Source: Stagnimonas aquatica
Lineage (GTDB): Bacteria > Pseudomonadota > Gammaproteobacteria > Nevskiales > Nevskiaceae
DNA length: 64,000 nucleotides
Direction: 5' to 3'
Assembly: GCF_003730135.1 (NCBI RefSeq)
Contig: NZ_RJVO01000005.1
Coordinates: 186,001 to 250,000 of the forward strand
Shown: one piece after another, positions 1 to 8,901 of the stretch
Layout of the letters: each line of letters starts with the position of its first letter
How positions within the stretch are numbered: the stretch's first letter is position 1
The notes under the pieces: generated by a model
Told to the model about the DNA's origin: nothing
Database searches by the model: none
What the model saw: only the letters and a program-made list of their open reading frames with translations
Program-made: the position numbers and the translations under genes

Positions 1-2
1 TC

Positions 3-278
3 TGGCTGTCGCCGGCCTACCGGCGCGATTCCGCCTTCATCCGGCTCAAGCGCTTCCGTGGCGCGCCGATGCCGGCGGTCACCCGCGCCTTTGCCGACGT
101 GCTGGACCGCTACGACGCCCGCCCGCACTGGGGTTCCCGACACGGCAAGGAAGGCGGCGACCTGGCGGCGCTGTATCCGCGCTGGCGGGACTTCCTGGCG
201 CTGCGCGCGCGGCTGGACCCGCGCGGCGTGTTTCTCAACGACTATCTCGGCCGCCTGTTTGGAGTGAGCCTGCCGTGA
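3..278 (+). CDS. C-terminal fragment of an FAD-linked sugar-lactone oxidase (ALO family)
   Basis: Only the last 91 codons are present; the gene begins upstream of the window. The fragment reads RPHWGSRHGK, then YPRWRDF, LDPRGVFLNDYL and LFG. This is the characteristic C-terminal signature of the D-arabinono-1,4-lactone oxidase / L-gulonolactone oxidase group of FAD-linked oxidases, which oxidise sugar lactones. The FAD-binding domain itself is out of view, so the substrate cannot be named. The TGA stop overlaps the GTG start of zapE by four bases (GTGA), suggesting cotranscription and translational coupling. The family assignment rests on the tail motif only. Confidence 0.75.
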   Translation, partial: WLSPAYRRDSAFIRLKRFRGAPMPAVTRAFADVLDRYDARPHWGSRHGKEGGDLAALYPRWRDFLALRARLDPRGVFLNDYLGRLFGVSLP

Positions 279-1363
279 CCGAGCTGCTGAGTCCCCGGCA
301 ACGCTACCAGCAGGATCTGCAACGCGAGGGCTTCAGCGCCGACCCGGCGCAGGCACTGGCGGTCGATGCGTTGCAGACGGTGTACGAGCAGCTGCTCGCC
401 CAGCCGCCCAAGCGCCGGCTCGGCAGCAGCCGCCTGCGCTGGCCGGCGGTACCGGGCCTGTACTTCTGGGGCGGGGTCGGTCGTGGCAAGACCTATCTGA
501 TGGATCTGTTCTACGAGGCCCTGCCGTTCTCGCGGAAGCGGCGTACCCACTTCCACCGCTTCATGCTCGACGTGCACGAGCGCCGGCGCCGCTACCCCGA
601 CATGCGCGATCCCCTGGGCAAAGTCGCGGAGGAACTGGCCGACGAGGTGCGGGTGCTGTGCTTCGACGAATTCTTCGTCTCCGACATTGCCGACGCGATG
701 ATCCTCGGACGGCTGATGGAGGCGCTGTTCGCGCGCGGGGTCACCCTGATCGCCACCAGCAATATCGTGCCCGACGGGCTCTACAAGGACGGCTTGCAGC
801 GGCAGAACTTCCTGCCCGCCATCGAGACCCTGAAACGCCATGTGCGGGTGCTCAACGTCGACCACGGCGTCGACTACCGGCTGCGCTATCTGACCGACGC
901 CCAGCTCTATCTGAGCCCCTGCGACAGCGCCTGCGAGGAGAAGCTGGCCCTGTACTTCCGCCGCTTCGCGGGCCAGGACGGCCAACACTGCGTCAACCTC
1001 GACATTCACGGCCGCGAACTGACCGCGCGCCAGCGGGCGCCGGGCGTGGTCTGGTTCGATTTCGGCGAGCTTTGCGAGGGGCCGCGCGGCGCCGCCGACT
1101 ACATTGAGCTGGCGCACCTGCACCACACCCTGCTGCTGTCGCGGGTGCCGCAGCTGACCGTGGCGGACGAGAACGAGGCGCGCCGGTTCATCACCCTGGT
1201 CGACGAACTCTACGACCGCGGCGTCAAACTGATCGTCGCCGCCGACGTGCCGCTGGAGCAGCTGTATCGCGGTGAGCGGCTGCTGTTCGAGTTCGCCCGC
1301 ACCCGCTCGCGGCTGCAGGAAATGCGCTCGCTCGAATACTTGAAGCAGCCGCACAAACCCTGA
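275..1363 (+). CDS. zapE: Cell division protein ZapE (AFG1-like ATPase)
   Basis: This 362-residue protein matches the AFG1/ZapE P-loop ATPase family in length and motifs. The Walker A motif GGVGRGKT lies at residues 66-73. A Walker B-like stretch LCFDEFFVSDIADAM is near residue 130, and ATSNIVPDGLYKDGLQRQNFLP, a family hallmark, follows. ZapE associates with FtsZ at the division site in gammaproteobacteria and is thought to destabilise FtsZ polymers. The GTG start at 275 overlaps the stop of the upstream oxidase gene. Downstream lies a hairpin-rich repeat element, with the next gene converging from the other strand. Confidence 0.93.
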   Translation: MTELLSPRQRYQQDLQREGFSADPAQALAVDALQTVYEQLLAQPPKRRLGSSRLRWPAVPGLYFWGGVGRGKTYLMDLFYEALPFSRKRRTHFHRFMLDVHERRRRYPDMRDPLGKVAEELADEVRVLCFDEFFVSDIADAMILGRLMEALFARGVTLIATSNIVPDGLYKDGLQRQNFLPAIETLKRHVRVLNVDHGVDYRLRYLTDAQLYLSPCDSACEEKLALYFRRFAGQDGQHCVNLDIHGRELTARQRAPGVVWFDFGELCEGPRGAADYIELAHLHHTLLLSRVPQLTVADENEARRFITLVDELYDRGVKLIVAADVPLEQLYRGERLLFEFARTRSRLQEMRSLEYLKQPHKP

Positions 1364-1382
1364 GCACGGCCTCCGGGGAGGT

Positions 1383-1653
1383 TAGGGCCTGTCACCAATT
1401 AGAACGTCGCTGCGTTGCTGGTCAAAAGCGCGTCAGGCAAGGCGCGAGCCGACGCAAAGGCTGGACGCCTTTGCTAGGCGGGCAACGCGGCATGACGCGC
1501 TTTTGGCCAGCAACCCCTTGGGGCGGGACGGTTTTGGGGCATTGCTACGTCAGCAAGAGTTTCAATAGGTCCTCTCTTGCGCACTCTTGCTTCCTTGCAC
1601 TGCCCCAAAACCGCCTTCCGCCGCAGCGATGTTCTAATTGGTGACAGGCCCTA
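1383..1653. mobile_element. MITE-like element with 30-bp-class terminal inverted repeats and TA target duplication
   Basis: The ends are inverted copies: positions 1383-1414 match the reverse complement of 1622-1653 with one mismatch in 32. The outermost TA on each side looks like a target duplication, leaving tips that begin GGGCCTGTCACC. Two further palindromes are nested inside: 1414-1435 with 1491-1512 (one mismatch in 22), and 1530-1541 with 1601-1612 (perfect 12). Smaller hairpins sit in each loop. There is no coding capacity for a transposase, so it would have to be moved in trans. TA duplication is typical of the IS630/Tc1-mariner group; that link is inference. It separates two convergent genes. 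Confidence 0.8.
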
Positions 1654-2793
1654 GCGGTTGGCGGCGGCCGGTGCCGAACGCAGAGTGCGGGCCGGGTCCA
1701 GCGGCGCGGCCACCATCCAGCGCGGCACCCGGAAGCGCACGATGCCGGTGTACAACACGCCGTAGCTGACCACGAACAAGACCGCGAACAGCATCAGGGT
1801 CACCGGCTGGTCCCAGAACAGCACGGCCGGAACGATGCTCATCAAGGCCAGTACCCAGAGGTAGACCGAGGTCAGGGAGTTACGCAGGATGCGGTGCTGC
1901 GGATCGCGGGAGCCGATGTAGCGCTTCATCAGCCGGCGGTAGACCAGCTGGTGCAGGTGCAGGGCATCGGGTTGCCCCATGCGGTGCAGACCGCCCTCGC
2001 TGCCACGGCGGATCATCGAGAACACCGTCTCCCAGACCGGGTAGACCATCAGAAGCATCGGGCACCAGGCGGACACGCCGGGGTTGCGGTAGACCAGCAG
2101 GATCGCCATCTCGGCGAACAGGAAGCCGAGGAAGTAGGCGCCGGAGTCGCCCAGGAAGATGCGGCCGTAGGGGAAGTTCCAGGCCAGGAAACCGGCCACC
2201 GAGATCACCGCCAGCACCGACACCCGCAGCACGAAGGCATCGCCGACCTGCCAGGCCACCAGAGCCATGCCGGCGAAAGCGGCGGCGATGACAAAGCCGC
2301 TGAGCCCGTTGTAGCCGTCGATGATGTTGACCGCATGGGCGACGCCGCCGGCGGCGAACAGGGTGAGCGCGAACGCCGCCAGCGGGAAGGCCAGCAGCAG
2401 TTCATCGACCAGCGGCAGGTCGAGGCGCTGAAGGCGACCGTCGAGCAGCCACCAGCCGATGGCGGCGGCGATCATGGTGAACAGCAGGCGCGGGCTGACG
2501 CCGGCCCTGCGGGTGACATCTTCCAACAGACCGATGCCGAAGGCCGGCAGCGTGCAGGCCAGCAGGCGCACCGAGGCGTCGACCTGGGAGTTGCTGAGCC
2601 AGGCGGCCAGCAGCAGCGTGGTCACGAAGGCCACGAACACTGGCACCCCACCGAGGCGCGGCACCCAATGATCGTGGAACTTCTGCACCCCCGAAGCCTC
2701 GTCGGAACCGACCTGGTGATGGTGCGCCAGCAGGATGGTCAGCCAGGTGAACCAGAAGCTCGTCAGCGAGCCGAGAACGATGTACGCCAGCAT
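1651..2793 (-). CDS. WecA/WbpL-like undecaprenyl-phosphate sugar-1-phosphate transferase
   Basis: This is a polytopic membrane protein of about 380 residues in the MraY/WecA family, which transfers a HexNAc-1-phosphate from a UDP-sugar to undecaprenyl phosphate to start O-antigen or exopolysaccharide repeat units. Diagnostic motifs are NIIDGYNGLSG (the DD/aspartate loop region) and FLGDSGAYFLGF. I chose the ATG at 2793 rather than the upstream GTG at 2817 because GAGGC precedes it at good spacing and the protein then begins directly with a membrane helix (LAYIVLGSLTSFWFTWL). It sits at the edge of a mannose polysaccharide cluster. The TAG stop is formed by the TA duplication and first G of the adjacent repeat element. 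The sugar donor cannot be read from sequence. Confidence 0.87.
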   Translation of the reverse strand: MLAYIVLGSLTSFWFTWLTILLAHHHQVGSDEASGVQKFHDHWVPRLGGVPVFVAFVTTLLLAAWLSNSQVDASVRLLACTLPAFGIGLLEDVTRRAGVSPRLLFTMIAAAIGWWLLDGRLQRLDLPLVDELLLAFPLAAFALTLFAAGGVAHAVNIIDGYNGLSGFVIAAAFAGMALVAWQVGDAFVLRVSVLAVISVAGFLAWNFPYGRIFLGDSGAYFLGFLFAEMAILLVYRNPGVSAWCPMLLMVYPVWETVFSMIRRGSEGGLHRMGQPDALHLHQLVYRRLMKRYIGSRDPQHRILRNSLTSVYLWVLALMSIVPAVLFWDQPVTLMLFAVLFVVSYGVLYTGIVRFRVPRWMVAAPLDPARTLRSAPAAANR

Positions 2794-3007
2794 GTCTGCC
2801 TCAAAAACCCGAACCACGTCGTGGCTGGATCAGCACAAAACCCGCCAGCGGTGTCAGGCAGCTGGTTAATTTGGGCGTTCCAGGAAAGCTGTTACTAGGC
2901 AAACGCAGTAACAGGAGCCCGGTTGACCGACCCCAGGCACGAAGGGTTTGCCCCGAGGCGACTGTCAGTCCCAGGGCTGGTTTTTGCTCAAATGCAGCAG
3001 AAATTGT

Positions 3008-3032
3008 CAGCTCCGCCGGGCCGGCGGAGCTG
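3008..3032 (-). terminator. Possible terminator hairpin downstream of manB
   Basis: A perfect 10-bp GC-rich stem (3008-3017 with 3023-3032, 5-base loop) lies just past the manB stop on the minus strand. The following tract reads ACAATTTC, which is only weakly U-rich, so termination strength is uncertain. Confidence 0.4.
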
Positions 3033-3035
3033 ATC

Positions 3036-4388
3036 TCAGCCGGCGTCGATCGCCGCCAGCAGCTGCTCGGTCTGCTGCCGCATCAACGCGGCGTCGCCGC
3101 GCGACTCGACGTTCAGGCGCAGCACCGGCTCGGTATTGGAGCCGCGCAGGTTGAAGCGCCAGCTGCCGTAATCGCAGGACAGGCCATCGACCTGCTCGAC
3201 CCGCTGCGCACGAGGCGCGTACTCGGCCTCGATGCGGGCGATGGTGGCGCGTACGTCGCGGACGTGGCGGTTGATCTCGCCGGAGGCCGGATAGGCGCGC
3301 ATGCGGTCCTCGACCAGCTGCGACAGGGTCTTGCCACTGCGGACGATGAGCGCCGCCACCAGCAGCCAGGGGATGTGGCCGTTGTCGCAGTAGGCGAAGT
3401 CGCGGAAGTAGTGGTGCGCACTCATCTCGCCGCCGTACACGGCGTTCTCGGCGCGCATGCGCTCCTTGATGAAGGCGTGTCCGGTCTTGCTCTGCACCGG
3501 CACACCACCGGCGGCGAGCACCATGTCGACGGTGTTCCAGGTCAGGCGCGGGTCGTGGATGATCTTGGCGCCCGGCTCCTTCAGCAGCAGGGCTTCCGCC
3601 AGCAGGCCGACGATGTAGTAGCCCTCGATGAAGCCGCCGTGCTCGTCGAACAGGAAGCAGCGGTCGAAGTCGCCGTCCCAGGCGACGCCGAAGTCGGCGC
3701 CATGCTCACGCACGGCGGCGACGGTGTCGGCGCGCATTTCCGGCAGCAGCGGGTTGGGGATGCCATTGGGGAAATCGCCATCCGGCTGGTGATGGACGCG
3801 GATGAACTCGAAGGGCAGATGCGGCGCCAGCGCGTCAATTACCAGACCGGCGGTGCCATTGCCGGCGTTGACCACGATCTTCAGCGGCTTCAGCGCCTGG
3901 CCCGCGACATACCCCAGGAGGTGCTGGACGTACGCGGGCCGGAAGTCGACCTTGGTCATCGCCGGAGCACCCGCCGGCACCGTGGCGGTGGAGGCGGCCA
4001 CCCGCGCTTCCAGCTCGCGCAGGCCGGAGTCGCCGGAAATCGGCACCGCGCCACCGCGCACCAGCTTCATGCCGTTGTAGTCCATCGGGTTGTGGCTGGC
4101 GGTCACCATGATGCCGCCGTCCACCCCGGGCTGCTGGGCCGCCCAATAGACCTCCTCGGTGCCCCCCAGGCCAATGTCCAGCACCTCGACCCCGCGCGCG
4201 ACGAAGCCCTGTGCCAGGGCCTGCAACAGCGGCAGCGAGGAATGGCGGATGTCGCGCCCCAGCGCGACCTTCTTGGGAGCGAACAGCTCGGCATAGGCGA
4301 TACCGAGCCGGTAGGCGAGATCCGGATTCAGCTCGTCTGGCACCCGGCCACGGATGTCATAGGCCTTGAAGGCGGGCAGCCGGCTCAC
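3036..4388 (-). CDS. manB: Phosphomannomutase/phosphoglucomutase
   Basis: This 450-residue alpha-D-phosphohexomutase interconverts mannose-6-phosphate and mannose-1-phosphate for GDP-mannose synthesis. The phosphoserine loop [15 protein letters not shown] and following PISGDSGL closely resemble the CpsG/ManB type. The metal loop DGDFDRC and the C-terminal phosphate-binding segment [14 protein letters not shown] are all present. The length equals that of CpsG. Its start overlaps the manC stop by four bases (ATGA), so the two genes form a coupled pair. AlgC-type enzymes also act on glucose phosphates, so dual specificity is possible. Confidence 0.95.
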   Translation of the reverse strand: MSRLPAFKAYDIRGRVPDELNPDLAYRLGIAYAELFAPKKVALGRDIRHSSLPLLQALAQGFVARGVEVLDIGLGGTEEVYWAAQQPGVDGGIMVTASHNPMDYNGMKLVRGGAVPISGDSGLRELEARVAASTATVPAGAPAMTKVDFRPAYVQHLLGYVAGQALKPLKIVVNAGNGTAGLVIDALAPHLPFEFIRVHHQPDGDFPNGIPNPLLPEMRADTVAAVREHGADFGVAWDGDFDRCFLFDEHGGFIEGYYIVGLLAEALLLKEPGAKIIHDPRLTWNTVDMVLAAGGVPVQSKTGHAFIKERMRAENAVYGGEMSAHHYFRDFAYCDNGHIPWLLVAALIVRSGKTLSQLVEDRMRAYPASGEINRHVRDVRATIARIEAEYAPRAQRVEQVDGLSCDYGSWRFNLRGSNTEPVLRLNVESRGDAALMRQQTEQLLAAIDAG

Positions 4389-5806
4389 TTGGGACTCCGG
4401 CCGTAGATGTCCTCGAAGCGGACGATGTCGTCCTCGCCCAGGTAGGAGCCCGACTGCACCTCGATCAGCTCCAGCGGCACCCGGCCAGGGTTTACCAGCC
4501 GGTGCTTCTCACCCAGGGGAATGTAGGTGGACTGGTTCTCGGTGAGCATGAACACCTTCTCGCCCACCGTGATCTCGGCCGTGCCCTTCACCACGATCCA
4601 GTGCTCGGCGCGGTGGTGGTGCATCTGCAGGCTCAGCTTCTGCCCCGGCTTGACGACGATGCGCTTGACCTGGAAGCGCTCGTCCATGGCAATGGTCTCG
4701 TAGCTGCCCCAGGGGCGGTAGACGGTGGGATGGTGGACCGCCTCGGAGCGGCCCTCGGCCTTCAGACGGGCGACGATCTTCTTGACGTCCTGCGCGCGCT
4801 CGCGGGTGGTGACCAGCACCGCGTCCTTGGTCTCGACCACGATGGTGTCGCTGACGCCCGCCAAGGCCACCAGCCGCGACTCGGCGTGCACCAGGTTGTT
4901 GTGGGCCTCGTGCAACCAGGTGTCGCCGCGCACGGCGTTGCCGCAGTCGTCCTTGGGCTGCTGATCGAGAAAGGTCCAGGACCCGACATCGTCCCAACCC
5001 GCATCCAGCAGCACCACGGCCGCCTTGTCGGTCTTTTCCATCACCGCGTAGTCGATGGACTCGTTGCGGCAGGCCTTGAAGCTCTCGGGGTCGAGACGGA
5101 CAAAATCGAGGTCAGAACGCGCCTTCTCCAGCGACAGCCGCGCCTGCGCCAGCAGCTCCGGCTCGAAGCGCTGCAACTCAGCGAGCATGACGTCGGCGCG
5201 GAACAGGAACAGCCCACCGTTCCAGTAATAGCCGCCCTCACGCAAGAAAGCCTCCGCGCGCTCGCGATCCGGCTTCTCGACAAAGGCCGCCAACTCGTAG
5301 GCCCCGTCTTCGCGCTCGGCGCCAATACGGATATAGCCATAGCCGGTCTCCGGCCGGGTCGGACGGATGCCGAACACGGCAATCTTGCCCTGCCGTGCCA
5401 CACCGGAAGCCAGCTCGACGGCCTGCACGAACGCTTCTTCGTCGGCGATCACATGGTCAGCCGCCATCAGCAGAACCAGAGTCTGATCGCCATAACGAGC
5501 TTGGGCACGCAAGGCGGCGCAAGCAGCCGCCGGTGCGGTATTGCGGCCAGCAGGCTCGATCAGCACCTCGGATAGCATACCGCAGCCGCGCAGTTGTTCG
5601 CCCACCAGGAAACGCTGATCCTCCCCGCAAATCGCCAGCGGCGGGGCGGCCTCGACGATCCGGGAGGCTCGCAGGGCCGTAACTTGCAGAAGGCTGCGCT
5701 CGTCAGTGAGAGCAATGAACTGCTTAGGAAATTGTTCGCGCGACAGTGGCCACAAACGGGTACCGGTGCCACCGGCCATGATTACGGGGACGAGCTGGGC
5801 GTGCAT
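4385..5806 (-). CDS. manC: Mannose-1-phosphate guanylyltransferase / mannose-6-phosphate isomerase
   Basis: This 473-residue bifunctional enzyme has an N-terminal nucleotidyltransferase domain with the signature [19 protein letters not shown] at residues 12-30. Its C-terminal type II phosphomannose isomerase cupin contains [21 protein letters not shown]. It makes mannose-6-phosphate from fructose-6-phosphate and GDP-mannose from mannose-1-phosphate plus GTP. The length matches ManC/CpsB/XanB/AlgA. It is immediately upstream of manB with an ATGA overlap, so the pair supplies GDP-mannose to the glycosyltransferases of this cluster. Confidence 0.96.
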   Translation of the reverse strand: MHAQLVPVIMAGGTGTRLWPLSREQFPKQFIALTDERSLLQVTALRASRIVEAAPPLAICGEDQRFLVGEQLRGCGMLSEVLIEPAGRNTAPAAACAALRAQARYGDQTLVLLMAADHVIADEEAFVQAVELASGVARQGKIAVFGIRPTRPETGYGYIRIGAEREDGAYELAAFVEKPDRERAEAFLREGGYYWNGGLFLFRADVMLAELQRFEPELLAQARLSLEKARSDLDFVRLDPESFKACRNESIDYAVMEKTDKAAVVLLDAGWDDVGSWTFLDQQPKDDCGNAVRGDTWLHEAHNNLVHAESRLVALAGVSDTIVVETKDAVLVTTRERAQDVKKIVARLKAEGRSEAVHHPTVYRPWGSYETIAMDERFQVKRIVVKPGQKLSLQMHHHRAEHWIVVKGTAEITVGEKVFMLTENQSTYIPLGEKHRLVNPGRVPLELIEVQSGSYLGEDDIVRFEDIYGRSPK

Positions 5807-5908
5807 TGAGAGCAGGTCTTAATTTGTCTGGGTTGTGGCGCGAGGTTCGCGCGTTGGCAACAGCGTATGGAGTTCAGGTTCGAGGACCCTTGGTTCTAGA
5901 TTCGGCCT

Positions 5909-6682
5909 CTACACCCGAGGAGCCATCAGCGACCAGCGCAACTGTGCCAATTTGGAGGCCAACTTTCCCAGAATCAGTGGCAGACCGGCAGGAAAGCCAT
6001 GCTTCCGCAGAGCCTGGGCAACTTCCCGGTTGCTGCGAACTACATTCCGCAGACTTGCGTTGGAAACCCCACCCGTCCGCATCCTCACCAACACCCCAGG
6101 CAGGTATGTTACCCGCAGCCGCTGCACTTCGAGCAAACGCAAACAGATTTCGAAGTCCGCTGCAATGCGCAGGGAGTCATCGAACCCACCGTACCGCTGA
6201 TAGGCCTGACGGCGCACGTAAAAGGTGGGATGCGCCGGCATCCAACCACGCGAACAGAGGCCCGGCTGGTATGGGCGCGAGCGCCAGTAGCGCACCACCC
6301 GGTTGGGATTGTTGGCGGCGACGTAAACCAGATCGCCGTAGCAGGCATCAACGGTCTGCATGGCGAATACTTCCGCGACTCGGCTCAGCACGTTCGTGTC
6401 GGCGTACGCGTCGTCGGAGTTGAGAAAACCCACGACATCGCCACTGGCCAGCGCCAGCCCCTTGTTCATGGCATCGTAAATTCCCCTATCCGGCTCGGAA
6501 ACAAGCGGTCCAGAATGACGGCGGTATTGCTGTACTAGAGACACAGTCTCATCGCTGGAACCACCATCGACAATGATGTGCTCGATATGCGGATGGGTCT
6601 GGTCGGCGACCGACCGCAGCGTGTCTCGAATGGTCGATGCACTGTTGTAGCAGACGGTGATGATGCTGATTTTGGTGACCAT
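5909..6682 (-). CDS. Glycosyltransferase family 2
   Basis: A GT-A fold glycosyltransferase of about 257 residues. It opens with VTKISIITVCYNSASTIRDTL and carries HIIVDGGSSDET (nucleotide-binding Asp) and GFLNSDDAYAD (metal-binding DxD equivalent). There is no obvious membrane segment, so it probably acts at the cytoplasmic face on lipid-linked repeat units. I prefer the ATG at 6682 because the conserved fold begins right after it; a GTG at 6706 would add eight residues. It lies upstream of manC in the same direction with about 100 bases between. The sugar is unknown; mannose is plausible from context. Confidence 0.88.
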   Translation of the reverse strand: MVTKISIITVCYNSASTIRDTLRSVADQTHPHIEHIIVDGGSSDETVSLVQQYRRHSGPLVSEPDRGIYDAMNKGLALASGDVVGFLNSDDAYADTNVLSRVAEVFAMQTVDACYGDLVYVAANNPNRVVRYWRSRPYQPGLCSRGWMPAHPTFYVRRQAYQRYGGFDDSLRIAADFEICLRLLEVQRLRVTYLPGVLVRMRTGGVSNASLRNVVRSNREVAQALRKHGFPAGLPLILGKLASKLAQLRWSLMAPRV

Positions 6683-6863
6683 AAAACAGGTGGCCTCATC
6701 CACCACCCTTGAATGACCGTTTTAAATTGACCCATCACATGACATGAAACGTGGGGATGGGAATCCCGAGACCAAACTCAATCCGACAAGCCTGAATTAA
6801 GTGTCTGCGCTCACCGGGATGCAGGCCGGCTTGCAGACTCAACAGCGTATTGAATAACCCTGG

Positions 6864-6892
6864 TTGACGGAAGTTTGCCGGGCAGGTGATAT
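6864..6892 (+). promoter_or_regulatory. Weak candidate promoter for the wzz-like gene
   Basis: TTGACG at 6864-6869 and TGATAT at 6887-6892 are separated by 17 bases in the AT-richer 275-bp spacer between divergent genes. The -35 is good but the -10 matches the consensus poorly, so this is only a candidate. Nothing else recognisable was seen in the spacer 6683-6981. Confidence 0.25.
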
Positions 6893-6981
6893 GCTCACCG
6901 CACTACAAAAAATACTGCCAGCGAGGGCGTCTACAGCGGGCGCCTTGTGCTAGGCCACTCCTCGAAGCCAGCCCACCCTAG

Positions 6982-7854
6982 ATGCCAAGTTCCAGCGATT
7001 ATCACAACTTAAGAGGCGAAATCCGGCTTTCTGAGATTCTCGCCACACTCCACTCCCGACGCAGGCTGATTGCCACTTGCGCCTGCCTCGCCGCGCTGAT
7101 CGCCGGACTATTCGCCTTCACCGCGACCCCGCTCTATGTGGCCGAGGTTCTCATCGCGCCGGCGGAAGATCAGGCTAACAGCGGCGCCTTGGCCGGTCTC
7201 GCCGGCCAGTTCGGCGGTTTGGCAGCCCTGGCTGGTGTGAATGTAGGCGCTGGCGGCAACAAGGGGGTTGCACTGGCAACACTCAGTTCCCGTGAACTGA
7301 CCGAAGAGTACATCCGCAGCAACAACCTGCTGCCACGCCTGTTCTACCAACGCTGGGACACCGGCACAAGCAATTGGAAACCTAGCTTCATCGATACCAG
7401 CGCACCTACCCTCTGGGACGGCAACAAACTATTCAACAGCAAGATTCGGATGGTTGATGAGGACAAGAAAACTGGCTTGGTGACTCTATCCATCGAGTGG
7501 CACGACCCGGTCGAAGCGGCCACCTGGGCCAATGCCCTGGTCCAGCGCACCAACGACATGCTCCGACAGAAAGCGATCAACACTAGCAACCAGAACATCC
7601 GCTATCTGGAAGAGCAACTTAGCAAGACCAGCATCGTCGAGCTCCGGCAATCCATCTACCGCCTCCTGGAAAGTGAAATCAAAAGCGTGATGCTGGCGCA
7701 AGGCAGCGCAGAATACGCATTCAAGGTGGTCGATCCGGCGGTGGTTCCTCAGGAGAAGTCCTGGCCCCGCCGCAGTCTATTGGTGCTTCTCGGCTTACTC
7801 GCGGGCATGGTTCTGGCCATGCTCTACGCCTTGCTGGCTAGCCCAAACAAATAG
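6982..7854 (+). CDS. Wzz-like polysaccharide chain-length determinant
   Basis: This 290-residue inner-membrane protein has the standard Wzz layout. A short cytoplasmic N-terminus (IRLSEILATLHSRRRL) is followed by a membrane helix near residues 32-49 and a long periplasmic region. The family C-terminal segment VVDPAVVPQEKSWPRR precedes a second helix near residues 263-284. Wzz proteins set the modal length of Wzy-made polymers. There is no kinase domain, so it is of the O-antigen type rather than a Wzc/BY-kinase copolymerase. It is the only rightward gene in the cluster, diverging from one glycosyltransferase and converging on another. Confidence 0.88.
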   Translation: MPSSSDYHNLRGEIRLSEILATLHSRRRLIATCACLAALIAGLFAFTATPLYVAEVLIAPAEDQANSGALAGLAGQFGGLAALAGVNVGAGGNKGVALATLSSRELTEEYIRSNNLLPRLFYQRWDTGTSNWKPSFIDTSAPTLWDGNKLFNSKIRMVDEDKKTGLVTLSIEWHDPVEAATWANALVQRTNDMLRQKAINTSNQNIRYLEEQLSKTSIVELRQSIYRLLESEIKSVMLAQGSAEYAFKVVDPAVVPQEKSWPRRSLLVLLGLLAGMVLAMLYALLASPNK

Positions 7855-7869
7855 AACCCCAAGCCGACT

Positions 7870-8901
7870 CTAACTGCCTCCAGACAATCTCCGCTGAAGC
7901 CAGCGAGGAAGCAGCACACGCGGACTGAAACTCTTACGCCCTAGGTTCCAAGCCCAAGCACGCGGCAGACAAAGCATGCCGATCACCCAAATCCAGTAGA
8001 CCGCTTTACGCAGTCTGCCTCGCGCTGGCCAAAGGTGGATAGAGCGTGTTGCATGCTTGGCCAGTGCCCATCGCCGACGCAAACCGGGATCCGCAAGATC
8101 GCCGGGGGCCATTTCCTGGAGGATCAGTTTCTTCAAGGTATGCGGAGGCGTCAGCCAGTCAGTCTGTTGCGACAGGCAGCCTCGCGCTTGAAGTTCCATA
8201 CGCATATCAGCCCGAAACTCGAGGCTGCGTCGAACCAGAGCGGCTAGGTCGGCCAGCGTGTTGTTAACCGCCCCTCCAACCGTCGCGTGGAGACGGTAGC
8301 CTCCCCCGACACCATCACCTGGCAATACGCCGATCCGCCCATGAAATGGCGCCAGCATGATTGGCAAGTTGTCGGCACCAATCCGCCAGCGGGCCTCCGG
8401 CAGGGGCATGATCTTGTTCAGAAAGTCACGCGCGTAAGCATTACCGCTGCCAGGCGCTGAACCGTAGTCACCGAATGCTGACACCACCCCACGCAGATCA
8501 CCCGAAAAAAGATATCCGGGGGTAAATCCACCCAGAGGCCTGTCTTCAGCATCAATCAGACGCAGACGATATTGAATCTTGGAGATGCCCGGACGCCAGC
8601 ATCGGCACAGTTCCGTCGCCAATCCCGGGTACAGGACGTCGTCGGAATCCAGGAAAACGACCAGATCGCCGGATGAACGACGAAAACCCTCGTTGTAAGC
8701 CGAGGCCTGACCACCATTGGGCTTGAAACAAGTCTGGATTCGCTCACCGTACCCGCGAATAACATCCACCGATTCATCGGTCGAACCATCATCCACAACA
8801 ATGACTTCACAGTCGGGATGATCCTGCGCCAGCACCGATTCGATGGCACGTCCCACATAGCGGCCGTAGTTAAAGTTATTGATGAGAAAGCTAATTCTCA
8901 T
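7870..8901 (-). CDS. Glycosyltransferase family 2
   Basis: A GT-A fold enzyme of about 343 residues. The N-terminus MRISFLINNFNYGRYVGRAI is followed by EVIVVDDGSTDES (nucleotide-binding) and VVFLDSDDVLYP (metal-binding DxD equivalent). The C-terminal part, with a Trp-rich hydrophobic stretch near LWPARGRLRKAVYWIWVIGML, may associate with membrane. The ATG at 8901 overlaps the stop of the flippase gene as ATGA, which fixes the start and implies coupling. Donor and acceptor are unknown. Confidence 0.88.
   Translation of the reverse strand: MRISFLINNFNYGRYVGRAIESVLAQDHPDCEVIVVDDGSTDESVDVIRGYGERIQTCFKPNGGQASAYNEGFRRSSGDLVVFLDSDDVLYPGLATELCRCWRPGISKIQYRLRLIDAEDRPLGGFTPGYLFSGDLRGVVSAFGDYGSAPGSGNAYARDFLNKIMPLPEARWRIGADNLPIMLAPFHGRIGVLPGDGVGGGYRLHATVGGAVNNTLADLAALVRRSLEFRADMRMELQARGCLSQQTDWLTPPHTLKKLILQEMAPGDLADPGLRRRWALAKHATRSIHLWPARGRLRKAVYWIWVIGMLCLPRAWAWNLGRKSFSPRVLLPRWLQRRLSGGS

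Noticed and set aside
242..1354. A 370-codon antisense frame over zapE
   Set aside because: No motif, and zapE has intact Walker motifs and coupling to the upstream gene.
1364..1650. A small non-coding RNA gene in the hairpin-rich spacer
   Set aside because: The nested palindromes with inverted ends and flanking TA are better explained as a mobile element.
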